Source of the DNA: Gnetum montanum
Taxonomy: Eukaryota > Streptophyta > Gnetopsida > Gnetales > Gnetaceae
DNA length: 64,000 nucleotides
Assembly: GCA_015680685.1 (NCBI GenBank)
Contig: MNCI01003613.1
Span: 720,605-784,604, forward strand
Direction of reading: 5' to 3'
Made by a program: the position numbers and the translations under genes. Position 1 is the stretch's first letter, and each line of letters starts with the position of its first letter. The notes under the pieces were generated by a model. It ran no database searches. It was not told the origin of the DNA and saw only the letters and a program-made list of their open reading frames with translations. Positions 47,391 to 58,808 of this stretch are shown in pieces.

Positions 47391-49900
47391 ATCCTATTTT
47401 TAGATGTCATGAAAAATGTCAAATATACGTTATATAAATAAAAATAATAAGGAAAATGGAGAAGAAAAGAGGAAAGAATGCTTTATTGATGTGGAATAAT
47501 GTATCTAGATCATGATCTGAGAGTGTTCCTTGGGGTTTTCTTCCTTCNCTTAAGTTTGGGTCTTAGGCATACTGGTATAATTAAATATATTATGTTAATA
47601 ATATATTACAACTTGATAGTGGATTATCCTGACATATTTTAATGTCTCTCTTATGCTTTTACTTGTAGTTATTATGTATCTTAAGGTTTTAACTCTTAAC
47701 TCCTTATTTACATGTAATACTTTGGTATCTTATTAATCTTTTCTTTTATTAATTTATTACTTATTTTTAATTTTTAATTATTTTTTATAATGTCAAAAAT
47801 CCTTCTTTTTGTTAGATGGAAAAATTGGAAGGATGGTGGTGGTTTACTACTGCTATATTATTTATGTTTATATGTTTATATTTTATTTAATGCTAAGGTT
47901 TTTATAATAAAGTAAGAATATAGCAATGAAACATGTTAAATATTATGGTTTTATTTTGATTATTCTTTATTCAATCTTAGAATCTATTCTTGAACATGTG
48001 GGCTTTTCCTAATAGTTCTTAATGACTTTTAATCCATTAGTTAACCATTTTAACCCTTTTGAGAAAACATGTAACTTGATCTTAAAAATGAGATTAACTT
48101 TTTGTTCTTGAAATTGTCCAAACCTTGGATTTATGCTAGTAAATACTTGGTATTGCTAGCTCTCTTAGCATCAACTATACATTACACTCTCTCTTTTTCA
48201 TATTTTTTTACTTGTGGTTATGAGTAGAAAATATCTTGAAGATTTCTAGATTTGAATTTATTCTTGCTTGGTAAATCTTTACTCCCAACTAATCTTCCAA
48301 GGTAGAGAAAATGTTCTTCCATAAATATTTCATATATTTCAATCCTTTTTAGATCTACATTTTTATTATTCTTTTCTATGTTGATTTAATCCTATTTCTT
48401 GTTGTTAATCTAACCCTTATTTATTGGTCTGATTATTGTAATTCATCATGGTTATTGCCATTCTTACCTATTATCATTGCTATTGTTGCTACCATCATCA
48501 CCTATTGTTATCATTCTTACCACCATTGTTACCCATTATTACAACTATTATTACTTATTATTACCATGGTTATGATTGTTGTTATTTGTTGATTCTTCTA
48601 TCATTACTTGCTGTTACCATGTTTACCATTGCTAGTATCTATTTTTATCATTATTTACATTACCATTACTTGATATTAACTATTAGTACTTATACATATC
48701 ATACTTTAGACTCATCATCTTTTGAAAAGTTGATATGTAATAACTTTAGATGATAGTAGCTAGCAGTCAATTTGGATGTGCTTGCATATATTTCAAGACT
48801 TAGGAAGCCAGGAGCCAACATGTAGACTACTCATATTGGCTAGTCGATTATGATATAATTGGCTTCAAAGCTGGACCATTAACCTCAATGGAATTTGATT
48901 AATATTAGTTAACACATGATTTTAAAAAAGAAGATAATTGATACAAGAATAACTAGTTAGGCATTGGACTAGTACTGCAAAGGATACAACATGGTACTTA
49001 ATCTATATCGCAAGTTATTGACACATAATAAATATTATATCTTATTTTTGGTGATAGTGGAAATGCTAGAGCCTTAGGATAGTGAAAGGCTTGATACTAG
49101 CCATAATGTAACCCAATGGTTTAAAATTGATATGCATAAGGTTTTTGAACCCAATAGTTAGTCTTATCATACATCATGATTAGCCTAGATAAATAAGGTA
49201 TTACACAAAGTAGTCCTTAATGGCTAGCAATGTTATTATCAATGTTGTAGAAACTCTAGTGTCTAATGCTGGAATTCCTCATGGGAATATCACTAGAAGC
49301 ACAATCATGATTAATGATAGAAACCATGTTAATGGATATGTTATTAGAATTGGTAATGAATAAGTTAATTATTATGTTTATTTAATAGATTTATTAATCG
49401 ATAATTATTAGTAATTCTAATAATGTATTTTGTAGCATGGACCCCATCATCTAATCCTAGTTCATGGAGCTTCAAGGTGGGATTTCTATACTACAAATAT
49501 GTTCTAATGCTTTAGGCATGTGTTGCATGAAGATTTAGTAGGAAGCTTTGGAAATGGATGAGGAGCTAGATGAAGGATTAATATCAGACAAAACTTATTT
49601 CTTATTGTATTTCATTATATATTTTGCATTATTCTATGGATTTTTATTTTGGCCATAAATATCAAATTTTTTCTTAAACTTTGATGTTATCTTATGATGA
49701 TCCTAAGTAGTAATAAATGTGATGGTGTGGATTTTTAAAGGATTTCTAGGTTATTAAGTTTCTAATTTTTTTATATGCTTATATAATTATAAAAGTGTTA
49801 AATTACCTTAAATGTTTGCTAAGTGATTAAGCTTTGTTTATCACATTTTGATGAATGATTAAGTTATTAATTAAACTTATAAGTATGATTTTGGATGTGA
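47391..49900 (+). mobile_element. C-type LTR with microsatellite
   Basis: It starts TGTAACATCCTATTTTTAG, a common gypsy LTR opening, and probably ends GGATGTGACA at 49899. An N stands at 47548. The region 48430-48690 is an imperfect TTA/ATTACC/CATTGTTACC repeat that creates a spurious open frame of 101 codons. Whether this is one LTR of about 2.5 kb or two fragments is not clear. Confidence 0.4.
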
Positions 49901-50754
49901 CATAGTTATTCCCATTTTGTAGTAACATATGGTACTTTTCCAAGAATAATTAATTATATTGAAGGATAATGTTCATGTACATTGTTTATTATAATAGTGT
50001 GAATTGTAGCTTCTAGACTTCATCTTCTAATCTTGCTGTATAATGCTTTAAGGTGGTTTCCTCTACAGTGAAGTTGTGCTAATCTTTCCTACATGGTTCA
50101 CATAGATTGTGTATGATACATTGGAGGAGGACAAGAAGGTGCTAGAGGAAGGATTACAACTTTATAAATGGTTATAGTGGCTATAACCAAATCCAAATCA
50201 TGCTAGAGGATCAATCCAAAACAACATTCACGAGTCCCTAGGAAATGTTTGCATATTCAAAGATGCCTTTTGATCTATGCAATGCTCTTGCAACATTCCA
50301 ATGCTTAGTCTTAAGCATTTTTTTAGTGACAAATTGGTTGTGGGGTGGAATTCTTCATAGATGACTTATCCACCTATGACACCACATTTGAGCAAGCCTT
50401 GGACCACCTTGAGCAAGTGCTTAAAAGGTGTGTGGAGATAAATCTTTGACTATATTGGTAAAAGAGGCATTTGATGGTCTAGAAGGGCATTGTACCAGGG
50501 CAAAATATTTCTTAGGTAGCAATTGAGGTAGACCTTGAAAAGATAAAGGTCATTCAAGGAATAACTAGCTAACTAGAAATCATTAAATATGTCTTTTCAT
50601 TCCTTGGACACATTAGCTACTACCAACATTTTATAGAGAATTTCTCTAAGATCACAAAATCATTGGTTGAGCTTACAAAGAAATATATTCCATTCATACG
50701 AACCAAGGAATGTGAAAATGCATTCCAAAGCCTCAAGAAGAAGCTCGTAAAGAC
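49780..50754 (+). repeat. Duplicated segment, copy 1
   Basis: Nearly identical to 53084-54036, with about a dozen substitutions and one deletion of about 22 bases. It covers the end of a C-type LTR and the RT part of a pol relic. It is cut on the right by the gap. Confidence 0.85.
50168..50754 (+). pseudogene. Gypsy RT relic, copy 1
   Basis: The reading starts abruptly in the RT palm (NGYSGYNQI at 50169). KMPFNLCNALATFQCL, a weakened catalytic box region near 50350, and FSFLGHISYYQHFIENFSKI near 50600 follow. TKECENAFQSLKKKLVK runs to the gap. Stops are present. A second copy is at 53472. Confidence 0.65.
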
Positions 50755-51442
50755 NNNNNNNNNNNNNNNNNNNNNNNNNNNNNNNNNNNNNNNNNNNNNN
50801 NNNNNNNNNNNNNNNNNNNNNNNNNNNNNNNNNNNNNNNNNNNNNNNNNNNNNNNNNNNNNNNNNNNNNNNNNNNNNNNNNNNNNNNNNNNNNNNNNNNN
50901 NNNNNNNNNNNNNNNNNNNNNNNNNNNNNNNNNNNNNNNNNNNNNNNNNNNNNNNNNNNNNNNNNNNNNNNNNNNNNNNNNNNNNNNNNNNNNNNNNNNN
51001 NNNNNNNNNNNNNNNNNNNNNNNNNNNNNNNNNNNNNNNNNNNNNNNNNNNNNNNNNNNNNNNNNNNNNNNNNNNNNNNNNNNNNNNNNNNNNNNNNNNN
51101 NNNNNNNNNNNNNNNNNNNNNNNNNNNNNNNNNNNNNNNNNNNNNNNNNNNNNNNNNNNNNNNNNNNNNNNNNNNNNNNNNNNNNNNNNNNNNNNNNNNN
51201 NNNNNNNNNNNNNNNNNNNNNNNNNNNNNNNNNNNNNNNNNNNNNNNNNNNNNNNNNNNNNNNNNNNNNNNNNNNNNNNNNNNNNNNNNNNNNNNNNNNN
51301 NNNNNNNNNNNNNNNNNNNNNNNNNNNNNNNNNNNNNNNNNNNNNNNNNNNNNNNNNNNNNNNNNNNNNNNNNNNNNNNNNNNNNNNNNNNNNNNNNNNN
51401 NNNNNNNNNNNNNNNNNNNNNNNNNNNNNNNNNNNNNNNNNN
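50755..51442. other. Assembly gap (688 N)
   Basis: Sequence unknown. The long open frames predicted across it on both strands are artefacts. Confidence 0.95.
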
Positions 51443-53082
51443 ATTTCTCAACTTAATTTAACAACCCAAACTACTAATGTGTTTCCAGTTGATCCGTGAT
51501 GTGTCTGTTATCAATGTTTTTGCCTTAACCACCCTTACCATTGCAGCGATATCTTCTCTAAACTCAGAGCTTAACGTCACATGTAAGCAGCGGGTGTAGA
51601 CAGCAATTTCGTACTTGTCAGTGCTCTGGTAATCACTCCTGCATCTACATCGCCATGAGGAATGGCACGGTAGAATCCAAACAGCAAGTTCTGTTAGGGT
51701 TTCCATGCCATGACCAAACTGCAAACAGTTATGACCAAATGCCAGGGTAGCGAGGTTCGTGGAAGTAGTTGTGCTATTCCTTGTACATGGTGTTGTTTTT
51801 GGAGGCCCACTCTCCTGACCGCCGTTCACGCCTGCGATCTCTGCCTCCTCTGGCCGAACCCCCGCCTGCGCCTCTGCCTGCGAAAATCGGCTCTCGTGCG
51901 CCCAGATCTACGCGTCCTCTGCCTCGCCACAGCCATCGTTGGTTCGTTGTTCTGTAACTCCTGTGGCCGCGCACGCTGCTAACTCCTCCGCAAGTCGCCC
52001 ACAGCAACCCTCAGCCCGATCCATGCAGTCCTTTTTGCTGTCGTTCGTGATTTCTGTTGACGTCGTCCTCTTCAACGACACCTACCATATTTTTTTGGCC
52101 AACCGCGCCAGCCTTGAACTCTATCAACCGCTGCTGCTGCTGGTTTTCATATGTACCTCCTTTCCTTGCATTTGCGTTTTCTGCGATTCGCGAGGAGTTT
52201 TGTTTCTTCTTCCGAATTCTATTTTTTCTTGGGCTCCGCATGGCGGCCGCACGGCATTCTGCTGCTACAACACTGAGCTGCTCACAAAAAAAATGTCTGT
52301 GTTCGAGTTCTGCTGCTACTGCTGATGATCAGAGACTATGATTGTTTGCATTTTGAATTATGATTGTAGACGCCCCGCCATGGACGATATTTATTGTCTT
52401 TTTCATGTTATGTTCCGGTAGCAAATTTTTTTGTCGTTTAATCTTCTCCTGCTCGATTTCGATCCAGAATTTGCGAAGGTTGAATTTGTAGTCCTGGCAA
52501 CATTGCAGCTGGCAAGGGTGCCCGCATTCCAGTGTTTTCTGGCACTGCCTACTGCGCTGCCGTGATTCTGTTGCCATTTCAGGCTCCTGCTCTATTGAAA
52601 ATTTTGGGTGTCGTCGTTGTTTAGATTCTACAGTTTTCTTAACCAAAGAATCTGAATTTTGTCCTGGAAAAGCAGTTGGTTTTCATCATGTTCCTGTCTT
52701 TACCTGTATAGTTGGCGTTGATAGTGGTGTTTCGGTTCCCATGATGAGAGCGTATGATCCGAGGCTCAGGGATAGTGAATCCTGGGCCATGTCCATGCCA
52801 ATTACATTGGTAGCACAGCCCATGCCGGAGAAACTAAAGGCTTTGATATTGTCCTTCTCACCTCCTTGAAACGTCCAAGAATTGACTGCAGGAGCTTCCG
52901 ATTCAACATCGTCTTCTATGCCAATTGTTCCATTTGCAAAATTTTTATTTTCTATACTCAATTTTAAAATAACAATTTTGCAAACATCCACTAATAATTT
53001 CTCCATTTTATTATTCATACAATCTATTGATTTTATTTTTCGAATTTGGAACTTAGAATTGTTGATAAATGCCTTAGCTTGG
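51443..53082. other. CpG-rich block unlike its surroundings
   Basis: It is bounded by the gap and an N at 53083 and lies between the two copies of a duplication. CpG is frequent, especially 51810-52040, in contrast with the flanks. The reading of 51774-52007 on the minus strand is Arg/Gly-rich and probably not coding. One exon-like piece is described separately. Either it is a genic contig placed here in error or an insertion with recent origin. Confidence 0.5.
52690..52886 (-). pseudogene. 3-ketoacyl-CoA synthase-like exon
   Basis: On the minus strand it reads DNIKAFSFSGMGCATNVIG, then MDMAQDSLSL and GSYALIMGTE. In plant FAE1/KCS enzymes, which extend very-long-chain acyl-CoA in the endoplasmic reticulum, the active Cys lies in a GMGC(S/A) motif. 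It is followed by an (I/L)-x-(I/M)-D-(L/M)-A stretch and then SYAL-x-x-x-TE; all three are here with normal spacing. Candidate borders are an acceptor (CCTGCAG, 52887) and a donor (ACAG|GTAAAG, near 52704). Flanking exons were not found, and the neighbouring reading (52329-52646) does not continue the enzyme. It is a fragment or a strongly interrupted gene. Confidence 0.45.
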
Positions 53083-53083
53083 N

Positions 53084-54036
53084 TATATAATTATAAAAGT
53101 GTTAAATTACCTTAAATGTTTGCTAAGTGATTAAGCTTTGTTTATCACATTTTGATGAATGATTAAGTTATTAATTAAACTTATAAGTATGATTTTGGAT
53201 GTGACATAGTTATTCCCATTTTGTAGTAACATATGGTACTTTTCCAAGAATAATTAATTATATTGAAGGATAATGTTCATGTACATTGTTTATTATAATA
53301 GTGTGAATTGTAGCTTCTAGACTTCATCTTCTAATCTTGCTGTATAATGCTTTAAGGTGGTTTCCTCTACAGTGAAGTTGTGCTAATCTTTCCTACATGG
53401 TTCACATAGATTGTGTATGATACATTGGAGGAGGACAAGAAGGTGCTAGAGGAAGGATTACAACTTTATAAATGGTTATAGTGGCTATAACCAAATCCAA
53501 ATCATGCTAGAGGATCAATCCAAAACAACATTCACGAGTCCCTAGGAAACGTTTGCATATTCAAAGATGCCTTTTAATCTATGCAATGCTCTTGCAACAT
53601 TCCAATGCTTAGTCTTAAGCATTTTTTTAGTGACAAATTGGTTGTGGGGTGGAAGTCTTCATAGATGACTTATCCACCTATGACACCACATTTGAGCAAG
53701 CCCTGGACCACCTTGAGCAAGTTCTTAAAAGGTGTGTGGAGATAAATCTTTGACTATATTGGTAAAAGAGGCATTTGATGGCCTAGAAGGGCATTGTACC
53801 AGGGCAAAATATTTCTTAGGTAGGGATTGAGGTAGACCCTGAAAGGATAAAGGTCATTCAAGGAATAACTAGCTAACTAGAAATCATTAAATATGTCTTT
53901 TCATTCCTTGGACACATTAGCTACTACCAACGTTTTATAGATAGTTTCTCTAAGATCACAAAATCATTGGTTGAGCTTACAAAGAAATATATTCCATTCA
54001 TACGAACCAAGGAATGTGAAAAAGCCTCGTAAAGAC
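53084..54036 (+). repeat. Duplicated segment, copy 2
   Basis: Second copy of 49780-50754, starting right after an N. Differences are single substitutions such as AAACGTTTGC for AAATGTTTGC, plus the loss of about 22 bases near 54025. Confidence 0.85.
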
Positions 54037-54435
54037 TCAAAATTTATGAGCACTTGACTGGTCTAGAACATTTCATATAATGACAGATGCATCAAATTAT
54101 GCCTTATGAACTTTGCTTACACAGTTGGATGATAATAAACATTCATATTACATCCACTACTTAAGTTGAAGCATTATGGGTGCATAGCTAAATTACACAA
54201 TGAAGAAAGAACTAATGGTAGTGGTGTATGATCTAGAGACATTCATGCACTATGTGCTTACATACAAAGTGTTTTTGCACATTGATCACAATGTCATTTA
54301 CTTCCTCATGAATAAGCTAATGATGAGCCCCCATATCATACGATTGTTGATGATCTTGCAGGAGTTCGTTCTTACAATGATAAATCAGAAGGGGATTGAG
54401 AATGTGGTCGCTAATCACTTGTCTTGGTTATGATG
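53472..54435 (+). pseudogene. Gypsy RT and RNase H relic, copy 2
   Basis: RT as in copy 1, then MTDASNYAL near 54081 and an open RNase H piece at 54200-54433: MKKELMVVVYDLETFMHYVL, then HIDHNVIYFLMNK and KGIENVVANHLSWL. These are the usual RNase H signatures. No second RNase H follows, so this is not the Tat lineage; an Athila-like or other chromovirus-free gypsy type is possible. Stops and a frameshift are present. Confidence 0.7.
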
Positions 54436-55198
54436 GGATAATAAAGAGAAGGAGAGCCTACTTTCTAACCAATTTTTTGATGACTTATCTTTATTAGTAC
54501 AAAAAATGAACAAGTGCTCAATGAACCAAAATGGTATGATGGCATCCTCACTTATCTACTTACTTAAGAGATTCCATAAGATATAGACTATAAGAAGGAA
54601 CAATAGTTTCTTCATCAGGCCAAACACTTCATGGAAATCAACGCACACCTTTACAAGGTGTACCATGATGGTCTAGTTCATTAGTGTGTACCTAATGCTG
54701 ATCAACTACATGTTCTCTAAGATGCTCATGAGGGTCCTTGTGGGGGCCATTATGCTAGGAGATGCATGATCATTAAGATCCTAATGGCATGGTATTATTG
54801 GCCAACCATCTTCAAGGATGTCCACCAATTTATCTACTCTTGTGAACATTTTCAATGAGATGGTGAGATGACTGCTCAAGTGGAGAGACCTCAATAATGG
54901 ATCCAACAAGTAGAACCATTTGACATATGGGGCATCAACTTCATGGACTCTATCATGCCCATGTTAAATGGAAAGGCATACATAATTGTCACTATTAATT
55001 ATTACACAAAATGAGCAGAAGCTGTAGCCATCATCGACTATACATCATCTATTGCTATGCAATTTCATAAATTAACAACACCCTACCACCCCCAAGCCAA
55101 TAGTTAAGCAGAAGTTACTAATAGGATATCATAAAGATCTTGACAAGAACTATTAACAAATATAGGAGAGACTAGAGCATAAAAATAAATGATTCCTG
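54436..55198 (+). pseudogene. Integrase relic with internal deletion
   Basis: The zinc region reads DAHEGPCGGHYARR near 54721 and SCEHFQ near 54839. The core reads PFDIWGINFMDSI near 54919 (first Asp). The reading then jumps from SIAMQFHK to LTTPYHPQAN near 55075, losing the segment with the second Asp. It stops at NKYRRD, stop, SIKINDS (55198), in the middle of a conserved stretch, where the minus-strand element begins. Confidence 0.65.
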
Positions 55199-56230
55199 TA
55201 ACGACGAAAAATGTTGATCGCTGGAAACTACCAAACAAACTTGTAATTCGAGGGGCAGCACCGCCTCGGATCCATAGACTAGGCTATAGGGCGTACTGTC
55301 TGTAGCTTTTCTGCATGTGGTACGATACGCCCATAGCACATAGAGGATCTTTTCATGCCAGCATCTCTTGTTGCTGTCGAGCATTTTCTTGAGTAAGTTG
55401 ATAATGACCTTGTTTGTCACTTCAGCTTGACCATTCACTTGTGGGTAATAAGGTGAGGAAAAATATTGTTTGATACCAAGGTTGTCACAAAAGGATTTGG
55501 TTTCCAGACTGCTAAATTGTGGCCCATTGTCGGTCATGATAGTCATCGGGAGACCAAATCTAGTTACAATGTTATCTAGAATGAAGTGACATATCTGTTG
55601 CAACAAGATCTTTCGTAAAGGGATGGCTTCCACCCACTTCGTAAAGTGCTTGGTGGTAGTGATTATGAAGCTATGACCTACGGAAGATTTTGGTGTGATA
55701 GGCCCTATAATGTATAATCCCCATCGTTGAAAGGGCCATGTTATCTGAGTCGTGTGTAGTTTTGTAGGTGACACATGTATAAGGTTTGCATAATGCTGAC
55801 ACATGTCGCATGTTTTAACCTTCGTAAGACAATCTTTTTCCATGTACGGCCAATAATACCCTAAGCGATGGATTTTAGAGGCCATGGCTCATGGCGCTAC
55901 GTGTCCTCCGCATAATCCCTCGTGGACTTCGCCAACTATACGTTGCACCTGATCTTTGTTAATGCAAGTAAATAGTACTCCATCAAAAGAGCATCTACAG
56001 AGGCTACTATCTTCCATGATGACGTACTGCCTAGCTTGATTGCGAATAGCGTCTTTCTGCACATGTGTTAACTCGTGTGGTGGTTCACCATGCAAGAGGT
56101 AATTTTTAAGGTTTTCGTACCACTCTGGCGTTCTATCCTCAAGCAGTGAAGATATTTGTGCCGCCTGAATGATAGGGTCTGTACAATCTGTTATTAAGAT
56201 GGGACAAGTGTCAAACAGGTGTGATGGCAC
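55199..56230 (-). pseudogene. Integrase of the young Tat element
   Basis: It reads from 56230 leftward. A linker is followed by the zinc part EVHEGLCGGH and CDMCQ. The core reads RWGLYIIGPITPKSSVGHSF, where the first catalytic Asp (GLDIIGP in relatives) is Tyr, codon at 55712-55714. MTDNGPQF has the second Asp and YPQVNGQAEVTNK the Glu. One stop splits it at 55886-55888. It ends GSEAVLPLELQV and then loses similarity before 55199, so the C-terminal tail is missing. The enzyme would have inserted element DNA into the host chromosome. Confidence 0.85.
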
Positions 56231-56234
56231 ATTT

Positions 56235-56760
56235 AAAGCTAATGTAGCCAGTGTGTTGGCTAGTGTGTTATCATTTCAGGGCACGTGTTGGACATCGATC
56301 GTTGTGAACCGCTTCAGAAGATCTTTAGCCATATCGCAGTAGGGCTATAAATGTACAGCCTTGCAGGCGTAGACTCCTGTGATTTGATTTATAATGAGCA
56401 TCGAATCTCCCCTAATTGCCAGGTGTTGAACATCAAGCTATTTGGCTATTTGTAATCCTCTTAGGAGTCCCTCGTACTCTGCCACGTTGTTCGTACAGGG
56501 AAAGGTCAAGCAGTAAGCGTGAAGACACACATCCTCAGCTGATAGCGTAATGACTGTGGTGACACTGCCGCCTCTAGTGGTTGAAGCTTCGTCAAAATAT
56601 AATGTTGCTTCGGGGCCTGTTAAAACAGGGCTTAAACTATGTACATGCTCATCTGGAATTTTAGGCTCTATGGTTGCCTGGCTGTCAATAGGCGACATTA
56701 TTAGTTGGTCAGCTATCGCTTGGCCTTTCATAGAAGATTGACCAATGTAATGCAAATCGA
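56235..56760 (-). pseudogene. Second (archaeal-type) RNase H, young element
   Basis: Reading leftward: ATLYFDEASTTRGGSVTTVI, CTNNVAEYEGLLRGLQIAK, a stop, LDVQHLAIRGDSMLIINQI, and near the end IDVQHVP, a stop, NDNTLANTLA. The acidic residues in FDEAS, AEYE and GDS are kept. This domain is a hallmark of plant Tat elements and stands between the ordinary RNase H and integrase. Three stops interrupt it. Confidence 0.8.
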
Positions 56761-57473
56761 ATTCTGCCGTGATAGCCTTCTAACAAGCTATTTTACTACT
56801 TTCGTACAGATTATGCGTAATAGCCCTAAGGATTTTATTTTTGCAGATTATGTTGACCTGGCTATGAAAGAGATAGTGTCTGCACTTTTTGAGTGTAAAC
56901 ACTAACGCTAAGCAACTACGCTCTACTTCATTGTACCTCGTTTCATACGCACATAGAGCATGACTAAAGTAGTAGATGGGTATTTCTAACCCATCATCTC
57001 TCCTTTGACAGAGTAATGCAGCTAAGGCTACGTCCGATGTTGCGAGGTAAATGTAAAATGGTTGATCCCTTTGTGGCAGGAATACTGTTGGCAAGCATTG
57101 AAGTTCTTACTTCAAGCTGTCAAACGCACACTGACAATCGTCTGTCCATTCGAAATTAATCCCCTTTTTAAGAAAATGCTGCATGAGGTGTAACTTATCT
57201 GTTAATCTCGAAATGAACCGCCTGATAAATTGTAACCTCCCTTGCAATCCACATAATTGCTTGAGGTTTGTAGGGGGTGTCAATTCAACAATGGCTTTAA
57301 CTTTGTCAAGGTCTACTCGTATACCAGTTTCCGAACACCCACTTCTTTGGGTTGAGCCAGAGGTCGTATTTAGAGCATCTTTTAAGGACTAACTCTAGAT
57401 CCTCCGAATGATCTTCTGACCTTATAGACTTAACAACTATATCATAAACATAATCATTCAGTCTCCCTAGGAG
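56761..57473 (-). pseudogene. RT C-terminal part and first RNase H, young element
   Basis: After a stop near 57476 the RT goes on with LLGRLNDYVYDIVVKSIRSE. The catalytic YVDD box is YVYD (57441-57452, changed codon 57444-57446). A one-base frameshift near 57337 follows, then TGIRVDLDKVKAIVEL and LCGLQGRLQFIRRFISRL. RNase H (57094-56780) reads FYIYLATSDVALAALLCQR and RYNEVERSCLALVFTLKKCR. It has a length and order normal for Tat pol. Confidence 0.8.
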
Positions 57474-58322
57474 CTAATCGCTAAAGATATATGTCATAGC
57501 TCGTTGATATGTAGCTCCGGCATTTTTCAAACTGAAAGACATCATGGTGTAACAAAAGGTCCCCCAGGGTGTCATAAAGGTAGTTGTCAGCTGGTGTTCT
57601 GGGTTGATGCGTATTTGATTGTAGCCTGAGAAGCCATCCATGAAGGATAAAAGCGCATGTCTAGCGGTTGTATCCACTAGTTGGTCGATACTCGGTAATG
57701 GGAAATTATCCTTGATTGTAGCTTTGTTCAAGTCTCGGAAGTCTATGCAGATGCGTATCCCTCCGGTCTTTTTAGGAACAACTACAATGTTAGATACCCA
57801 GTTTGAGTAATCAACCGCACGAATAAAACTAGCCTGGTACAGTTTAGTGATCTCATCATGTACTGCTAGCGCGACTTCTGGCTTCATTTTTCGTGCTTTC
57901 TATCTAACTACTTTGATATGGGGATCTAGAATTATGTTGTGCTATATTAATCTTGGGTCTAGTCCCAGCATATCTTTGTATGACTATGCAAACACTGTGA
58001 TGTTGTTCTGGAGGACCTGCCTTATGTTATCATGTACCTTTTGGTCTAGTAAAGAACTAACCTTAAGAGTTTTAGGCTCACCTTTATGCATAACCACAGA
58101 GACCTCGTTAAGGAGATCTTCGGTTACATCTCCAGCTTCCAGATCTAGCGTGCGCTTTGATTGTTCTGGCCAGTCTTCAGATGTTTTTGACGTGGCTATG
58201 ATTGCGTCATCGAGGGCAAGGTTAGTTTCTACTAGTGTGGGATCAAATTATCTAATGATTTCCCCTTGGGGGCCTATTAAAACTAGGAGCGCAGATAAAG
58301 TTTCATCCATTTGGCAATTGTC
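57474..58322 (-). pseudogene. Pre-RT linker and RT palm, young element
   Basis: From 58322: DNCQMDETLSALLVLIGPQG, then LEAGDVTEDLLNEVSVVMHK, ITVFA, a stop, SYKDMLGLDPRLI, and the palm MKPEVALAVHDEITKLYQAS, IRICIDFRDLNKATIKDNFP, LLSFMDGFSGYNQIRINPEH and TPWGTFCYTMMSFSLKNAGA. Four stops occur (near 58252, 57988, 57945 and 57899). The reading begins right after TTTTGCAG, a good splice acceptor on the minus strand, so the pol reading could be joined to protease by splicing (inference). Confidence 0.8.
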
Positions 58323-58507
58323 CTGCAAAATTGTCAAATATGAAAGTAATTAGGAAAATGCTAAGTTGGATGCGATAAACATTTAGCGTATAGCACTTGG
58401 TTTAGTCTAAAAGGAAAAAGGATGTGATGTGATGTTGTTGAGCGTGGGAAGCTAACTGAATTTTGAACATTGTGAACAGCCTGTAATTAATGCGACCTGA
58501 TTACGAG

Positions 58508-58535
58508 GAGATAAGATGCAATAGTTTAAGGTCGT
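58508..58535. repeat. TAGTTTAAGGTCG unit, left of the antisense gene
   Basis: ATAGTTTAAGGTCGTTTTGG is a single unit of the minisatellite that also lies on the other side of the antisense gene (63085-63190) and on both sides of the antisense gene in the A-type element. Confidence 0.5.
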
Positions 58536-58660
58536 TTTGGACCGTGGTGTATGCGATATCTACCTCAATTAATGCCTTGATTTTTGGGTTCCAGCTCATA
58601 CTGACACTAGCATTTGGGCAAGTTTTGCTTAAGTCAGGTGTCAAGTTGGTTAGTTTCGCA

Positions 58661-58666
58661 TATAAG
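58661..58666 (+). promoter_or_regulatory. TATA box of the antisense gene
   Basis: TATAAG in GCATATAAGTAGG lies 148 bases before the ATG at 58809. The promoter drives transcription against the direction of the element. Confidence 0.5.
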
Positions 58667-58808
58667 TAGGTAGTTCATATCGAAAATAGGCTATTGGCTA
58701 TTGCAAATTTGAATTCTCGGCTGTCACAGAGAGAAGGAGAAAGAGCAAAATATTGCACCGCGTTATTTGCAAAGGTGTTCAGGTGTGAAGGTGTTCAGGA
58801 CTACAACA

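Noticed and set aside
48448-48753. 101-codon ORF rich in Tyr, His and Leu
   Set aside because: It is read from an imperfect TTA/ATTACC microsatellite inside a C-type LTR. The composition explains the frame.
50660-51499. Open frames of 263 and 278 codons across the gap
   Set aside because: They are open only because they consist almost entirely of N. Only the first 30 codons (plus strand) are real, and these are gypsy RT.
51939-52325. 128-codon plus-strand ORF with hydrophobic and Cys-rich stretches
   Set aside because: No family resemblance, overlapping ORFs on all frames in a CpG-rich stretch, and no splice or start support. Left as part of the unassigned block.
52329-52646. Minus-strand ORF with CQKTLECGHPCQLQC, like an NF-X1 zinc finger
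   Set aside because: Only one partial finger-like string is present and the rest is unrelated. Too little to call.
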